35,716 nt of DNA from Sporichthyaceae bacterium (GCA_036493475.1 DASXPS010000011.1:1-35716); one strand, 5' to 3'; positions 22,105 to 29,273 are shown, numbered from the stretch's first letter. Notes: a model not told the origin generated them from the sequence alone. Made by a program: numbers and translations.

Positions 22105-23844
22105 ATGGACTCGATGAAGAGGAGCCAGGGGCGGCACGCGAGGAACCCGCGCGGACAGACGCCCGACGTCGGCGTCCCGCCGGAGCTCGCCGATAACCTG
22201 ACGGTTGCCGAACAGCACGACTGGATTCGGCGGTTCCTTTCCGAACGACCGGTCAGCCGGCGCGCCGCGCTGCGCGGCGCCGGGGTGGTGACCGCATTGG
22301 GTATGGCGCCCTGGCTCGCCGCGAACCGTGATTCGTTCGGCGGCCACGGGTTGCCGCCGTTTCTCGGGCGACGACTCTCCTTCGGGTCGGACCCGCGCAC
22401 GCAGATGGCCATGGCCGCCGAGTTGACCGCTCCGCCCCGGGCGGCGGTGCTGGTCGACCTCGGCACCGACACCGGCTACGGCCACACCCTGACCGCCGAG
22501 GTGCGGCACTTGGTCAGCGCGGTGCCGCAACGGGACGGGTCCATCCGGACCGCGGAACAGTTCTTCGTGCACGCCCTCGCCGATGACCTGGAACCCAGCG
22601 TGGCCTACCACTACCGGTTCCGGCTGCCCGGCGGGGGCGTCACGCCGGATGCCGTGTTCAGCACCGCGCCGGCCACTGCGGGGCGGTTCAGCTTCACCGC
22701 CTTTGGTGACCAGGGCGTGGACGACAACGGCGGCGTGCCGGCGATTTTCGCCAACAGATACGCGATCCAGGACACCCGACGGACCGCGCACCCGGCCGCG
22801 TCACTGATTCGACTGGTCGCGGCCCGCCGGCCCACATTCCATGTGCTGGCCGGCGACATCTGTTACCCCGGCGCGGACGGGGAGCCGGTCCGGAACAACG
22901 CGCCCGGAAAAGCCGGCGCGGGCTTCGACAACTACGACCCGACGGTGTGGACCCGCTATTTCGCCGGCATCGAGATCAGTTCCGCCACCACGCCCTGGAT
23001 GTTCGGGACCGGCAACCACGATGTGGAAGCGCTCTACGACGACAACCGGGCCGGTGGGGCCACCCACGGTTACGGCGGGCACGCCGCCCGCCTGGACCTG
23101 CCGACGAACGGGCCGCGTGGCTGCCCGTCGGTGTATTCGTTCCGGTACGGCAATGTCGGATTTCTCAGCCTGGACAGCAACGACCTGACCTTCGAGACCC
23201 GGGCCAATGCCGGCTACAGCCGGGGCACCCAGGTCGCCTGGGCGCGCCACACCCTCGCCGCCTTCCGCAAGGACCCGTTGGTGGATTTCATCGTGGTCTT
23301 CTTTCACCACTGCGCCTACGCCACCGCCAGAGGCCACGGTTCGGATGACGGGGTGCGCACCCGATTGGCCCCGCTGTTCGACGAGTTCTCCGTCGACCTC
23401 GCGGTGCAGGCCCACAACCACAGTTGGGAACGGACCGACCCGATCCGGGCCGGCCGATGCACAGTGGCCGCGCCGAACGGGGCGACCGTGCGGCCGTTGA
23501 CGGACGGGACCACCTACATCTGCGCGGGTTCTGGAGGTCGGGGGAGGTCCTCCTGGCCCGACGGCACGGCCGATCGTTATCCCGGCCAGGTCAGTGCCGA
23601 CAGCGCGGCACCGGTGAAAGCGAGCCTGCGGATGAAGGGCGGCGAGGCCGTTCCGGAGACGGTGCCCTGGTCCCGGGCTCGCTACGGGGACTACGCGATG
23701 CTCGCCGTCGACGTGGTGCCCGCAGTGCCCGGCTTCGAGTCCACCATGACGATCCGCACCATCAGCGACCGCGGCGAACTGCTCGACACCATCACCCTCG
23801 CCCGGACCGCCCGGCTTCTGGGCATCGGGGTCCCGCTGCTGTAG
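22105..23844 (+). CDS. Tat-exported purple acid phosphatase-like metallophosphoesterase, copy 2
   Basis: This 579-residue precursor is a tandem duplicate of the preceding gene. Long blocks such as GGHAARLDLPTNGPRGCPSV are identical at protein level, and by eye about three quarters of positions match. It has a twin-arginine signal, SRRAALRGAGVVTALG, and the same metal blocks GDQG, GDICY, GNHD, VFFHH and AHNH. The second residue after GNH differs between copies (Glu/Asp), and the N-terminus and C-terminus differ most (here ending ARLLGIGVPLL). ATG 22105 and ATG 22114 are both possible; the second has GAAGAGG-like purines too close to help. The hairpin at 23977-24001 may terminate the transcript. 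Copies may differ in substrate or regulation; the sequence does not say. Confidence 0.88.
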   Translation: MDSMKRSQGRHARNPRGQTPDVGVPPELADNLTVAEQHDWIRRFLSERPVSRRAALRGAGVVTALGMAPWLAANRDSFGGHGLPPFLGRRLSFGSDPRTQMAMAAELTAPPRAAVLVDLGTDTGYGHTLTAEVRHLVSAVPQRDGSIRTAEQFFVHALADDLEPSVAYHYRFRLPGGGVTPDAVFSTAPATAGRFSFTAFGDQGVDDNGGVPAIFANRYAIQDTRRTAHPAASLIRLVAARRPTFHVLAGDICYPGADGEPVRNNAPGKAGAGFDNYDPTVWTRYFAGIEISSATTPWMFGTGNHDVEALYDDNRAGGATHGYGGHAARLDLPTNGPRGCPSVYSFRYGNVGFLSLDSNDLTFETRANAGYSRGTQVAWARHTLAAFRKDPLVDFIVVFFHHCAYATARGHGSDDGVRTRLAPLFDEFSVDLAVQAHNHSWERTDPIRAGRCTVAAPNGATVRPLTDGTTYICAGSGGRGRSSWPDGTADRYPGQVSADSAAPVKASLRMKGGEAVPETVPWSRARYGDYAMLAVDVVPAVPGFESTMTIRTISDRGELLDTITLARTARLLGIGVPLL

Positions 23845-23845
23845 C

Positions 23846-23858
23846 TGACGCTGCGTCA
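23846..23858. repeat. Palindrome TGACGC-T-GCGTCA, second copy
   Basis: It is identical to 19629-19641 and lies one base after the stop of phosphatase copy 2. The two copies bracket the TetR gene and both phosphatase genes. Confidence 0.6.
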
Positions 23859-23902
23859 ACCAGACGAAAGACCACCCATCCCAGAACCACGCCACCCACG
23901 AA

Positions 23903-23975
23903 CACAGTTGCAACGGGTGTTGCGACGACCCCCTGAAGCCAAGCCCGGAATGTCGTCACTCTGATTGCAACTGTG
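23903..23975. repeat. 11-base inverted repeat CACAGTTGCAA / TTGCAACTGTG
   Basis: The arms 23903-23913 and 23965-23975 are perfect with 51 bases between. A smaller GCAAC-gggt-GTTGC hairpin is nested at the left arm. It could be paired operators or a cruciform. No transposase or target duplication is seen. Confidence 0.6.
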
Positions 23976-23976
23976 C

Positions 23977-24001
23977 CCCCGGGTGGTGCGCTCCACCGGG
24001 G
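23977..24001 (+). terminator. Probable terminator hairpin after the phosphatase genes
   Basis: CCCCGGGTGG (23977-23986), the loop TGCGCT and CCACCGGGG (23993-24001) pair over nine bases with one bulged G. No U-tract follows, which is common for GC-rich actinobacterial terminators. Confidence 0.5.
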
Positions 24002-24240
24002 CGGGCCCTATTCGATCTTGTTCGGCCGAATTGGATCATGAATTGAAGATCTTCTGACTGATCCTCAGCGTCCTAATTCGCCGTATTTGGCTTTACCGCG
24101 TGCGCGCCGGCTCCCATCGGCTGAGAAGAAACTTAACGACGCGCGCGAACGCGTAATGTCAGCGACCGATCACGAACGGTATTTCCGCAGGTCAGGCGGT
24201 GTGATCGGGCCACGAAATTGGTCCCGGTCGGCGTGAGAAA

Positions 24241-24315
24241 TGCACAACTCGGACGTGCGAAATGTCCTATCGCAAAGCCGCGGGAAAGCCCGTCCGATGT
24301 GCCTGTGCAAAGGCA
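24241..24315 (+). ncRNA. Possible structured leader RNA before the STAS gene
   Basis: TGCACA (24241-24246) can close with TGTGCA (24304-24309) around two hairpins: GGACGT-gcgaa-ATGTCC (24251-24267, one G-U) and CGGG-aaag-CCCG (24281-24292). TGCC (24300-24303) can instead pair with GGCA (24312-24315), placing TGTGCA in its loop. The unpaired CGCAAAGCC (24271-24279) resembles the box of class I cyclic-di-GMP riboswitches, but their GGCAAACC partner strand is not present. I therefore do not assign the class. The leader ends about 60 bases before ATG 24377. Confidence 0.3.
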
Positions 24316-24376
24316 GTGAACACACGCAGAATCAACGCACACGTCCGCTCCGAAACCCGCCAAGAATCGAGGAGCC

Positions 24377-24829
24377 ATGGACGCAGACATCAACGTCCGC
24401 CGTGCCGGCGGTGTGGCCGTTGCGGTGTTACACGGGGACTACGACCTCGATAACTCCGCGGCGCTGCATACGGAACTGCTCGACGTCCTGCGCTCCCGAC
24501 CGTCGGGCATCGTCCTGGACCTCTCCGAGGTCGCCTTCTGTGACCTGACCTGCTTGCGCACCATGGCGGGCATCGGTCATCGGGCCGCCGCCGTCGGTGC
24601 CTGGGTGCGGGTGGCCGGGGCATCGGCGATGGTGCGTCGCATGCTCGAGGTCACCGGCATGTCCGCCTCGCTGCCTGCATTCCCGGACGTCGAACTGGCG
24701 CTGCGCGGTTCCCGGATCCGTCCGATGTTGCCCGGTGGACGTGTGGTGAGCGTCCCGGCGGGCTCGGACACCCGCGTCACCGGCCGCGCGAATTCCCTCT
24801 CTGCCGCTCCGACCCCGACCGAGGTGTGA
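24377..24829 (+). CDS. STAS-domain protein, anti-sigma-factor antagonist-like
   Basis: This 150-residue protein has one STAS domain over roughly the first 105 residues (VAVAVLHGDYDLDNSAALHT, then GIVLDLSEVAFCDLTCLRTM and VRVAGASAMVRRMLEVTGM) and a disordered Pro/Ser-rich tail. STAS antagonists bind anti-sigma kinases and free sigma factors in stress and sporulation switches, with control by phosphorylation of a Ser after the conserved Asp. Here the Asp56-Ser-Ser-Gly pattern is Asp-Leu-Thr-Cys. The usual phospho-Ser is therefore Leu and only Thr58 remains nearby, and switching may be altered. A GAGGAG ribosome-binding site (24368-24373) supports ATG 24377. No anti-sigma kinase gene is adjacent. 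A small membrane protein starts four bases after the stop. Confidence 0.85.
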   Translation: MDADINVRRAGGVAVAVLHGDYDLDNSAALHTELLDVLRSRPSGIVLDLSEVAFCDLTCLRTMAGIGHRAAAVGAWVRVAGASAMVRRMLEVTGMSASLPAFPDVELALRGSRIRPMLPGGRVVSVPAGSDTRVTGRANSLSAAPTPTEV

Positions 24830-24833
24830 CGAC

Positions 24834-24995
24834 GTGAGCCTGGCTGTCGCCTGCTGCATGCCGCTGGTGATGATGGCGTTGATGTTCTTCTTGGCCGACA
24901 TCGAGGACAAGCACTTGACGGCACGATCGCCGGTGGCCGCACCGACGCCGGCTCCGGTCGAGGCCGAGGCGCCGCAGCCCACCGAATACGCGTAA
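24834..24995 (+). CDS. Small single-pass membrane protein, unknown
   Basis: GTG 24834 opens 53 codons to the stop at 24993-24995. The product has one hydrophobic segment (LAVACCMPLVMMALMFFLA, about residues 3-21) with two adjacent Cys, a short acidic-basic hinge (DIEDKH) and a Pro/Ala/Glu-rich tail ending TEYA. It begins four bases after the STAS stop and is likely cotranscribed with it. It may tether or sense at the membrane, which is inference. It is too short for family assignment. The coding signal is modest, but the composition (hydrophobic start, PA-rich tail) looks like real protein. It ends just before the convergent MTA phosphorylase gene. Confidence 0.5.
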   Translation: MSLAVACCMPLVMMALMFFLADIEDKHLTARSPVAAPTPAPVEAEAPQPTEYA

Positions 24996-25000
24996 CGCGT

Positions 25001-25816
25001 CTAGGGCAGCTCGATGCCCAGCCGCAGGCCGTCCAGCGTGGCGGGGCACGGGCACTTCCGTTCGACGGGCATCGCCGCGATCACCGCGAACAGCAGGTCG
25101 CGTAGCCGTCCGACGTTCTCCGCGAAGATCGCGAACACCTCGGCCATGGTCACCCCGGCACCGGTCTCGATGCCCGCGTCCAGGTCGGTGACCAGCGCCA
25201 GTTGGGTGTAGCACAGCGCCAGTTCCCGGGCCAGCGCCGCCTCGGGCTGCCCGGTCATGCCGATGATCGAGGCCCCGGAGGCGGCGTACCACTGCGACTC
25301 CGCGCGGCTGGAGAACCGCGGTCCCTCGATGACGACCAGCGTGCCGTCGTCGAAGGGCTCCCAGCCCGCCGTGCGCGCACAGTGCGCGGCCACCGCACGG
25401 CCGTCCGGGCAGTACGGGTCGGCGAACGAGACGTGGATGACCCCGGCCGGTGGACCGTCGTAATAGGTGCCCGCCCGTCCCGAGGTGCGGTCCATCACCT
25501 GATCGGGGATCACCAGCGCGCCGATCGGCCGATCGTGGCGTAGCGACCCCACCGCGCATGGCGCCAGCACCTGGCCCACCCCGAGCATGCGCAGCGCCCA
25601 CAGGTTCGCCCGGTACGGAATGCGGTGCGGCGGCCAGCGGTGGTCGCGGCCGTGGCGGGGCAGAAAGGCCACCCGGCGCCCGGCCACCTCGCCGAGCACG
25701 ATCGGGTCCGACGGCGCCCCGAAGGGGGTGTCCACCTCGACGGTCTCGGCGTCGGGCAAGAACTCGTAGAGCCCCGAACCGCCGATGACGCCGATCTCGG
25801 CGCGCGGAAGTGCCAC
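25001..25816 (-). CDS. mtnP: S-methyl-5'-thioadenosine phosphorylase (MTAP/PNP family)
   Basis: This 271-residue family 2 purine nucleoside phosphorylase splits methylthioadenosine, the by-product of polyamine synthesis and other S-adenosylmethionine-using reactions, into adenine and methylthioribose-1-phosphate. Visible motifs are the N-terminal phosphate loop GVIGGSGLYEF, FLPRHGRDH (about 52-60), RTSGRAGTYYDG, the substrate segment SIIGMTGQPEAALARELALC and TDLDAGIE with two Asp (the Asp-x-Asp pair that favours 6-aminopurines such as adenine). The GTG at 25816 begins VALPRAEIGVIGGSG, the usual N-terminus. It is 32 bases downstream of the FmdB gene on the same strand. Some actinobacterial members accept other purines, so substrate range is not fully fixed. 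Confidence 0.88.
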   Translation of the reverse strand: MALPRAEIGVIGGSGLYEFLPDAETVEVDTPFGAPSDPIVLGEVAGRRVAFLPRHGRDHRWPPHRIPYRANLWALRMLGVGQVLAPCAVGSLRHDRPIGALVIPDQVMDRTSGRAGTYYDGPPAGVIHVSFADPYCPDGRAVAAHCARTAGWEPFDDGTLVVIEGPRFSSRAESQWYAASGASIIGMTGQPEAALARELALCYTQLALVTDLDAGIETGAGVTMAEVFAIFAENVGRLRDLLFAVIAAMPVERKCPCPATLDGLRLGIELP

Positions 25817-25848
25817 GGCGTGACCCTAGCGGCGGGCTGTCGCGGAAA

Positions 25849-26130
25849 TCAGGCCGCCGGCTCCGCGGCGCTCTTCTTGGCGGGTTCGGTCGACGGCTTC
25901 GATTCACTCGACGACGACTCGGATTTGGCCGATGCGTCGGGGGAGGAACTCTTGGACCGGCTGTCATTGCGGTAGAACCCGGAGCCCTTGAACACCACGC
26001 CCACCGCGGAGAAGACCTTGCGCAGCTTGCCGGCGCAGGCCGGGCACTCGGTCAGCGCATTGTCGGTGAACTTCTGCACGGCCTCGAACGCGTGATCACA
26101 TGCCGTGCAGGCGTATTGGTAGGTGGGCAA
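25849..26130 (-). CDS. FmdB family zinc-ribbon protein (TTG start)
   Basis: This 93-residue protein begins LPTYQYACTACDHAFEAVQK and continues FTDNALTECPACAGKLRKVF, the CxxC...CxxC zinc ribbon of the FmdB regulatory-protein family. The characteristic GVVFKGSGFYRND follows. The tail is a low-complexity Ser/Lys/Ala/Pro/Glu region of about 35 residues. The start is TTG 26130, decided by a perfect AGGAGG (26135-26140 on the minus strand) four bases ahead and by the family N-terminus M-P-T-Y-x-Y. No ATG or GTG fits. The function of this family in actinobacteria is unclear (the name comes from formamidase gene regulation). It lies between the antiporter and MTAP genes; a minus-strand TACTAT box at 26173-26168 could give it its own promoter. 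Confidence 0.88.
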   Translation of the reverse strand: MPTYQYACTACDHAFEAVQKFTDNALTECPACAGKLRKVFSAVGVVFKGSGFYRNDSRSKSSSPDASAKSESSSSESKPSTEPAKKSAAEPAA

Positions 26131-26201
26131 CTGTCCTCCTGTTGGCACTCGCCCCGGGCGACTGCTAATAGTAACGTCCCAACGGGCCCATTTCCTCCTT
26201 C

Positions 26202-27710
26202 TCAGTGCCCGGGATTCCATCCGGCCAGCCGACCCTGAGCAGCGACGGCCCGCAATCGAGCCTCGGTGGCCGCCCGCACCGCGGACGGACAGACGACCAG
26301 CAGGTCATCGCCGTGGCGCAGCACGGTGTTCGCTGCCGGCACCAGGCTGGCCCCGTCGCGCACGATCAGCGAGACCCCGGCACCACGGGGCAGGCGCAGT
26401 TCGAACACCTCCACGCCGTGCATCCGGGAGTCGGCCGGAACAGTCACGGTGAGCACGTCCGCACCCAACCGGTCCAGCGGGGCCACCTCCAGGTCCAAAC
26501 CCTGAATCCGATCGGTGGTGGTCACCCGCAACCGCCCGGCCAGCCACGGCAGCGTCGCGCCCTGGACCACCGTGTAGACCACGACCAGCACGAACACGAT
26601 GTCGAACAGCTGGTCGCTGTGTGGCACCTGGCGCACCACCGGGATGGTGGCCACCACGATCGGCACCGCGCCGCGCAATCCCGCCCAGGACAGGAATGCC
26701 TGCTCGCGCCAGGGCAGCCCGAACCATGACGTGGTCGAGGCCACTGAGATCGGCCGGGCCAACAGCAACAACACCAGGCCCACGCCGATCGCGGGCAGCA
26801 ATTCCTCGCCCAGGTCCGACGGGGTGACCAGCAAGCCGAGCAGAACGAACAACCCGATCTGGGCCAGCCAGGCCAGTCCCTCGGCGAACCCGCGGGTCGC
26901 CGGCCCGTGCGGCAGGCCCGCGTTACCCAACACCAGCGCGGCCAGATACACCGCGAGGAAGCCACTGCAGTGCGCCAGCGACGCACCGGAGTAGGCCAGC
27001 GTGGCCATGGCCAGCACGGCGATCGGGTACAGGCCCGACGCCGGGAACGCCACGCGGCGGATCGCCATCGCGCCCAGCGCCCCGACGGCCAGTCCGATCG
27101 CGGCGCCACCGGCCAGCTCGCCGACCAGCTCCGCGCCGATGCGCGCGATATTGCCGCCGTCCAGCCGCCGGGGGTCGCACAGCGCGACCACCAGGATCAC
27201 CACGGGGGCATCGTTGAATCCCGACTCGGCCTCCAGGATGCCGACCAGCCGCGCTCGCACCGGCAAGCGGCGCAGCACGGAAAACACCGCCGCGGCGTCT
27301 GTGCTGGACACGATCGCGCCGAGCAGCAACGAGGTGCGCCAGGGCAGGTCCAGCAGTTCGTGAGCGGCCCACCCGGTGATCGCGACCGAGATCCCGACCC
27401 CGACGGTGGCCAGCAGTGCGGCCGCGGGCAGTGCCGGGCGCACCGTGCGCCACGAGGTGGTCAGCCCACCCTCGGCCAGGATCACCACCAGCGCGGCGTA
27501 ACCCAGGGTGCGGGTCAGTTCGTTGTCGTCGAAGGAGAAGCCGAGGCCGTCCTCGCCGAGCAGCACGCCGAGCCCGAGGTAGATCAGCAGGGTGGGCAGC
27601 CCGGTGCGGGTGGCCAGCCGCACCGCCGCGATGGCGACCAACAGCACGGCCGAGCACACCAGCAGCCAGGTGTTGAGCTGATGTACCGTCAGCGAGCTCG
27701 CGGAGATCAT
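26202..27710 (-). CDS. Sodium or potassium/proton antiporter, CPA1/NhaP type with TrkA-C domain
   Basis: This 502-residue membrane protein has about 12 hydrophobic segments and a C-terminal cytosolic TrkA-C (RCK) domain (DVLTVTVPADSRMHGVEVFE to DDLLVVCPSAVR, about 405-480). Ion-exchange motifs are typical: GAIVSSTDAAAVFSVLRRLP (helix with the buried Asp) and LEAESGFNDAPVVI, whose Asn-Asp pair is the transport site. AGLRGAVPIVVATIP (Arg in a late helix) also matches. Such proteins exchange monovalent cations for protons to hold pH and turgor, and the TrkA-C domain binds a regulatory ligand, often a nucleotide. The ATG 27710 overlaps the stop of the cyclo-ligase gene as ATGA. Na+ versus K+ cannot be told from sequence. 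Confidence 0.88.
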   Translation of the reverse strand: MISASSLTVHQLNTWLLVCSAVLLVAIAAVRLATRTGLPTLLIYLGLGVLLGEDGLGFSFDDNELTRTLGYAALVVILAEGGLTTSWRTVRPALPAAALLATVGVGISVAITGWAAHELLDLPWRTSLLLGAIVSSTDAAAVFSVLRRLPVRARLVGILEAESGFNDAPVVILVVALCDPRRLDGGNIARIGAELVGELAGGAAIGLAVGALGAMAIRRVAFPASGLYPIAVLAMATLAYSGASLAHCSGFLAVYLAALVLGNAGLPHGPATRGFAEGLAWLAQIGLFVLLGLLVTPSDLGEELLPAIGVGLVLLLLARPISVASTTSWFGLPWREQAFLSWAGLRGAVPIVVATIPVVRQVPHSDQLFDIVFVLVVVYTVVQGATLPWLAGRLRVTTTDRIQGLDLEVAPLDRLGADVLTVTVPADSRMHGVEVFELRLPRGAGVSLIVRDGASLVPAANTVLRHGDDLLVVCPSAVRAATEARLRAVAAQGRLAGWNPGH

Positions 27711-28306
27711 CGCCGGCCCAACGGCACGAATCCGTCCGGGGTCAGCGCAAGGTCGAACGGGGCGTCGTGCGCCAGATGCGGCACGGAGTCCACGATCTCA
27801 TCGCCGAACACCACCACGGCCAGCAGACCGCCGGGCCGACGCAGCGCCAGCGACCGGTCGAAGTAGCCGGCACCGCGGCCCAGTCGGTTGCCGTCCCGGC
27901 CGGCCAGCAGTCCCGGCACCAACGCCACGTCGGCCTCCGACCACGCGTCTGGGCCCAATCGGGGCCCGTGCGGTTCGGTGATGCCGTGTGGTCCGCGGGT
28001 CAGCGCGTCCGCTCCGGTCCAGGCCACCCAGTCCAGGCAGCGATCGGTGCGTTGCACGGGCAGCAGGGTTTCGATGCCCGCGGCATGCAGGGCGCCCAGC
28101 AGTGGCCCGGTGCCCGGCTCGCTACGCAACGACAGGTAGAGCGCCACCCGACGAGCGGTGCGCAGCCGGGGATCGGCCATCGCCGCCGCGCACAGCGCGT
28201 CGCCGGCCGCAATCCGCTCGGCGTCCGAGCGCGCGGCGCGCCGGGTCAGCACCTCGGCACGCAACCGCGCCTTCGCCGCCTCAACCCTGTCCTCCGCCCC
28301 GGCCAC
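27707..28306 (-). CDS. 5-formyltetrahydrofolate cyclo-ligase
   Basis: This 199-residue enzyme converts 5-formyl-THF to 5,10-methenyl-THF with ATP, returning stored folate to one-carbon metabolism. The N-terminus is the family helix (AKARLRAEVLTRRAARSDAE). It is followed by VALYLSLRSEPGTGPLLGAL and the substrate/ATP site near the C-terminus, NRLGRGAGYFDRSL (family GRGGGYYDR), then VVFGDEIVDSVPHLAHDAPFD. The GTG 28306 is preceded by GAAGGA about eight bases upstream; that site sits in the loop of a 9-base-pair hairpin (28308-28331). The frame is open further upstream but reads through promoter DNA. Divergent galU is the usual neighbour in actinobacteria. Confidence 0.9.
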   Translation of the reverse strand: MAGAEDRVEAAKARLRAEVLTRRAARSDAERIAAGDALCAAAMADPRLRTARRVALYLSLRSEPGTGPLLGALHAAGIETLLPVQRTDRCLDWVAWTGADALTRGPHGITEPHGPRLGPDAWSEADVALVPGLLAGRDGNRLGRGAGYFDRSLALRRPGGLLAVVVFGDEIVDSVPHLAHDAPFDLALTPDGFVPLGRR

Positions 28307-28307
28307 A

Positions 28308-28331
28308 GCACCGATCCTTCCTGATCGGTGC
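28308..28331. promoter_or_regulatory. 9-base inverted repeat holding the cyclo-ligase Shine-Dalgarno in its loop
   Basis: GCACCGATC (28308-28316) and GATCGGTGC (28323-28331) are perfect arms around CTTCCT, which is AGGAAG on the minus strand. The right edge of the minus-strand hairpin is one base from GTG 28306. It may be an operator in the divergent galU / cyclo-ligase gap or an RNA hairpin that exposes or hides the ribosome-binding site. Confidence 0.5.
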
Positions 28332-28358
28332 GCTCGGGTGATGCACCCGCGCGCCGAG

Positions 28359-28364
28359 TAACCT
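28359..28364 (+). promoter_or_regulatory. -10-like box for galU (leaderless)
   Basis: TAACCT is followed by six bases and ATG 28371, with no Shine-Dalgarno sequence between. It fits a leaderless transcript of the galU operon. Confidence 0.5.
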
Positions 28365-28370
28365 GCCGCA

Positions 28371-29273
28371 ATGAGCTCCGCGATGACCAAGGCGGTGATC
28401 CCAGCCGCCGGTCTGGGCACCAGGTTCCTGCCCGCCACCAAGGCCACGCCGAAGGAGATGCTCCCGGTCGTCGACAAGCCCGCGATCGAATACGTCGTCG
28501 AGGAGGCCGTTGCCGCCGGACTGACCGACGTCTTGATGATCACCGGGCGGAACAAGCGGCCGTTGGAGGATCACTTCGACCGCGCCTACGAACTCGAGGA
28601 GAAGCTGGCCGCGAAGGGCGACGAGCAGACGCTCTCCCGGGTGCGCGCCTCCAGCGATTTGGCCACCATGCATTACGTCCGGCAGGGCGACCCGCGGGGC
28701 CTGGGCCACGCCGTGCTCTGCGCGGCGCAGCACGTGGGCAACCAACCGTTCGCGGTGCTGCTCGGCGACGACATGATCGATCCGCGCGACCCGCTGCTGA
28801 GTCCGATGATGCAGGCTCAGCAACGGCTGGGCGGCAGCGTCATCGCGCTGATGGAGGTGCCGCCGGAGTCCATCGGGCTCTACGGCTGCGCTGCGGTCGT
28901 CCCGATCGACGATGCCGGCGACGTCGTCCGGGTCACCGATCTGGTGGAGAAGCCGGACCCGTCGGTGGCGCCGAGCAACCTGGCCATCATCGGCCGCTAC
29001 GTCCTGGAACCAGCGGTATTCGAGGTGTTGCGGTGCACCCAACCCGGCCGCGGCGGGGAGATCCAACTGACCGACGCGCTGCGTTCGTTGGCGATCGGTG
29101 AAGGCGGCGGTCCGGTGCACGCGGTGATCTTCCGCGGTCGCCGGTACGACACCGGGGACCGCGGCGAGTACCTGCGCACGATCGTGCGGCTGGCCTGCGA
29201 GCGCCCCGACCTCGGCCCGGAGTTCCGCGCCTGGCTGATGGAGTTCGTCAAGAACGACATGAGCGCCTCATGA
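28371..29273 (+). CDS. galU: UTP-glucose-1-phosphate uridylyltransferase
   Basis: This 300-residue nucleotidyltransferase makes UDP-glucose, the donor for cell-wall and storage glycans. The start has the signature KAVIPAAGLGTRFLPATKAT followed by PKEMLPVVDKPAIEYVVEEA. Later motifs are the sugar-nucleotide site LGDDMIDPRDPLL, then TDLVEKPDPSVAPSNLAIIGRY reduced here to key residues VEKP, IIGRY and GGEIQLTDAL, all typical of GalU. Length and layout are standard. It is the first gene of a plus-strand operon with glp/moeA, moaC, mog, rimJ and overlaps the next gene by ATGA. The same order recurs in many actinobacteria (established knowledge). Confidence 0.94.
   Translation: MSSAMTKAVIPAAGLGTRFLPATKATPKEMLPVVDKPAIEYVVEEAVAAGLTDVLMITGRNKRPLEDHFDRAYELEEKLAAKGDEQTLSRVRASSDLATMHYVRQGDPRGLGHAVLCAAQHVGNQPFAVLLGDDMIDPRDPLLSPMMQAQQRLGGSVIALMEVPPESIGLYGCAAVVPIDDAGDVVRVTDLVEKPDPSVAPSNLAIIGRYVLEPAVFEVLRCTQPGRGGEIQLTDALRSLAIGEGGGPVHAVIFRGRRYDTGDRGEYLRTIVRLACERPDLGPEFRAWLMEFVKNDMSAS

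Larger units (their letters stand above)
23845..24376. other. Gene-free 532-base stretch with palindrome, inverted repeats, terminator-like hairpin and leader
   Basis: No convincing gene lies here; a minus-strand open frame 24133-24393 has no family features and overlaps the STAS gene start. From left to right it holds a second TGACGCTGCGTCA palindrome, an 11-base inverted repeat (23903-23913 with 23965-23975), a GC-rich hairpin (23977-24001), a notably AT-richer part (about 24005-24200), and a foldable leader ahead of the STAS gene. GC falls well below the rest of the window, as expected of regulatory DNA or a boundary. Confidence 0.6.

Noticed and set aside
24241-24315. Class I cyclic-di-GMP riboswitch call
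   Set aside because: Only CGCAAAGCC and the general layout fit; the conserved GGCAAACC strand and the 3' GGGTTGCC-like segment are missing, so it is reported only as an unassigned leader.
23845-24376. Insertion sequence or transposon
   Set aside because: The inverted repeat has no transposase gene, no target-site duplication and only 51 bases between arms.
24133-24393. 86-codon minus-strand frame in the gene-free stretch
   Set aside because: It has no domain, atypical composition, overlaps the STAS start and no ribosome-binding site is evident.
24777-25967. 396-codon minus-strand open frame
   Set aside because: It overlaps the MTA phosphorylase in another frame; the phosphorylase frame has all motifs.
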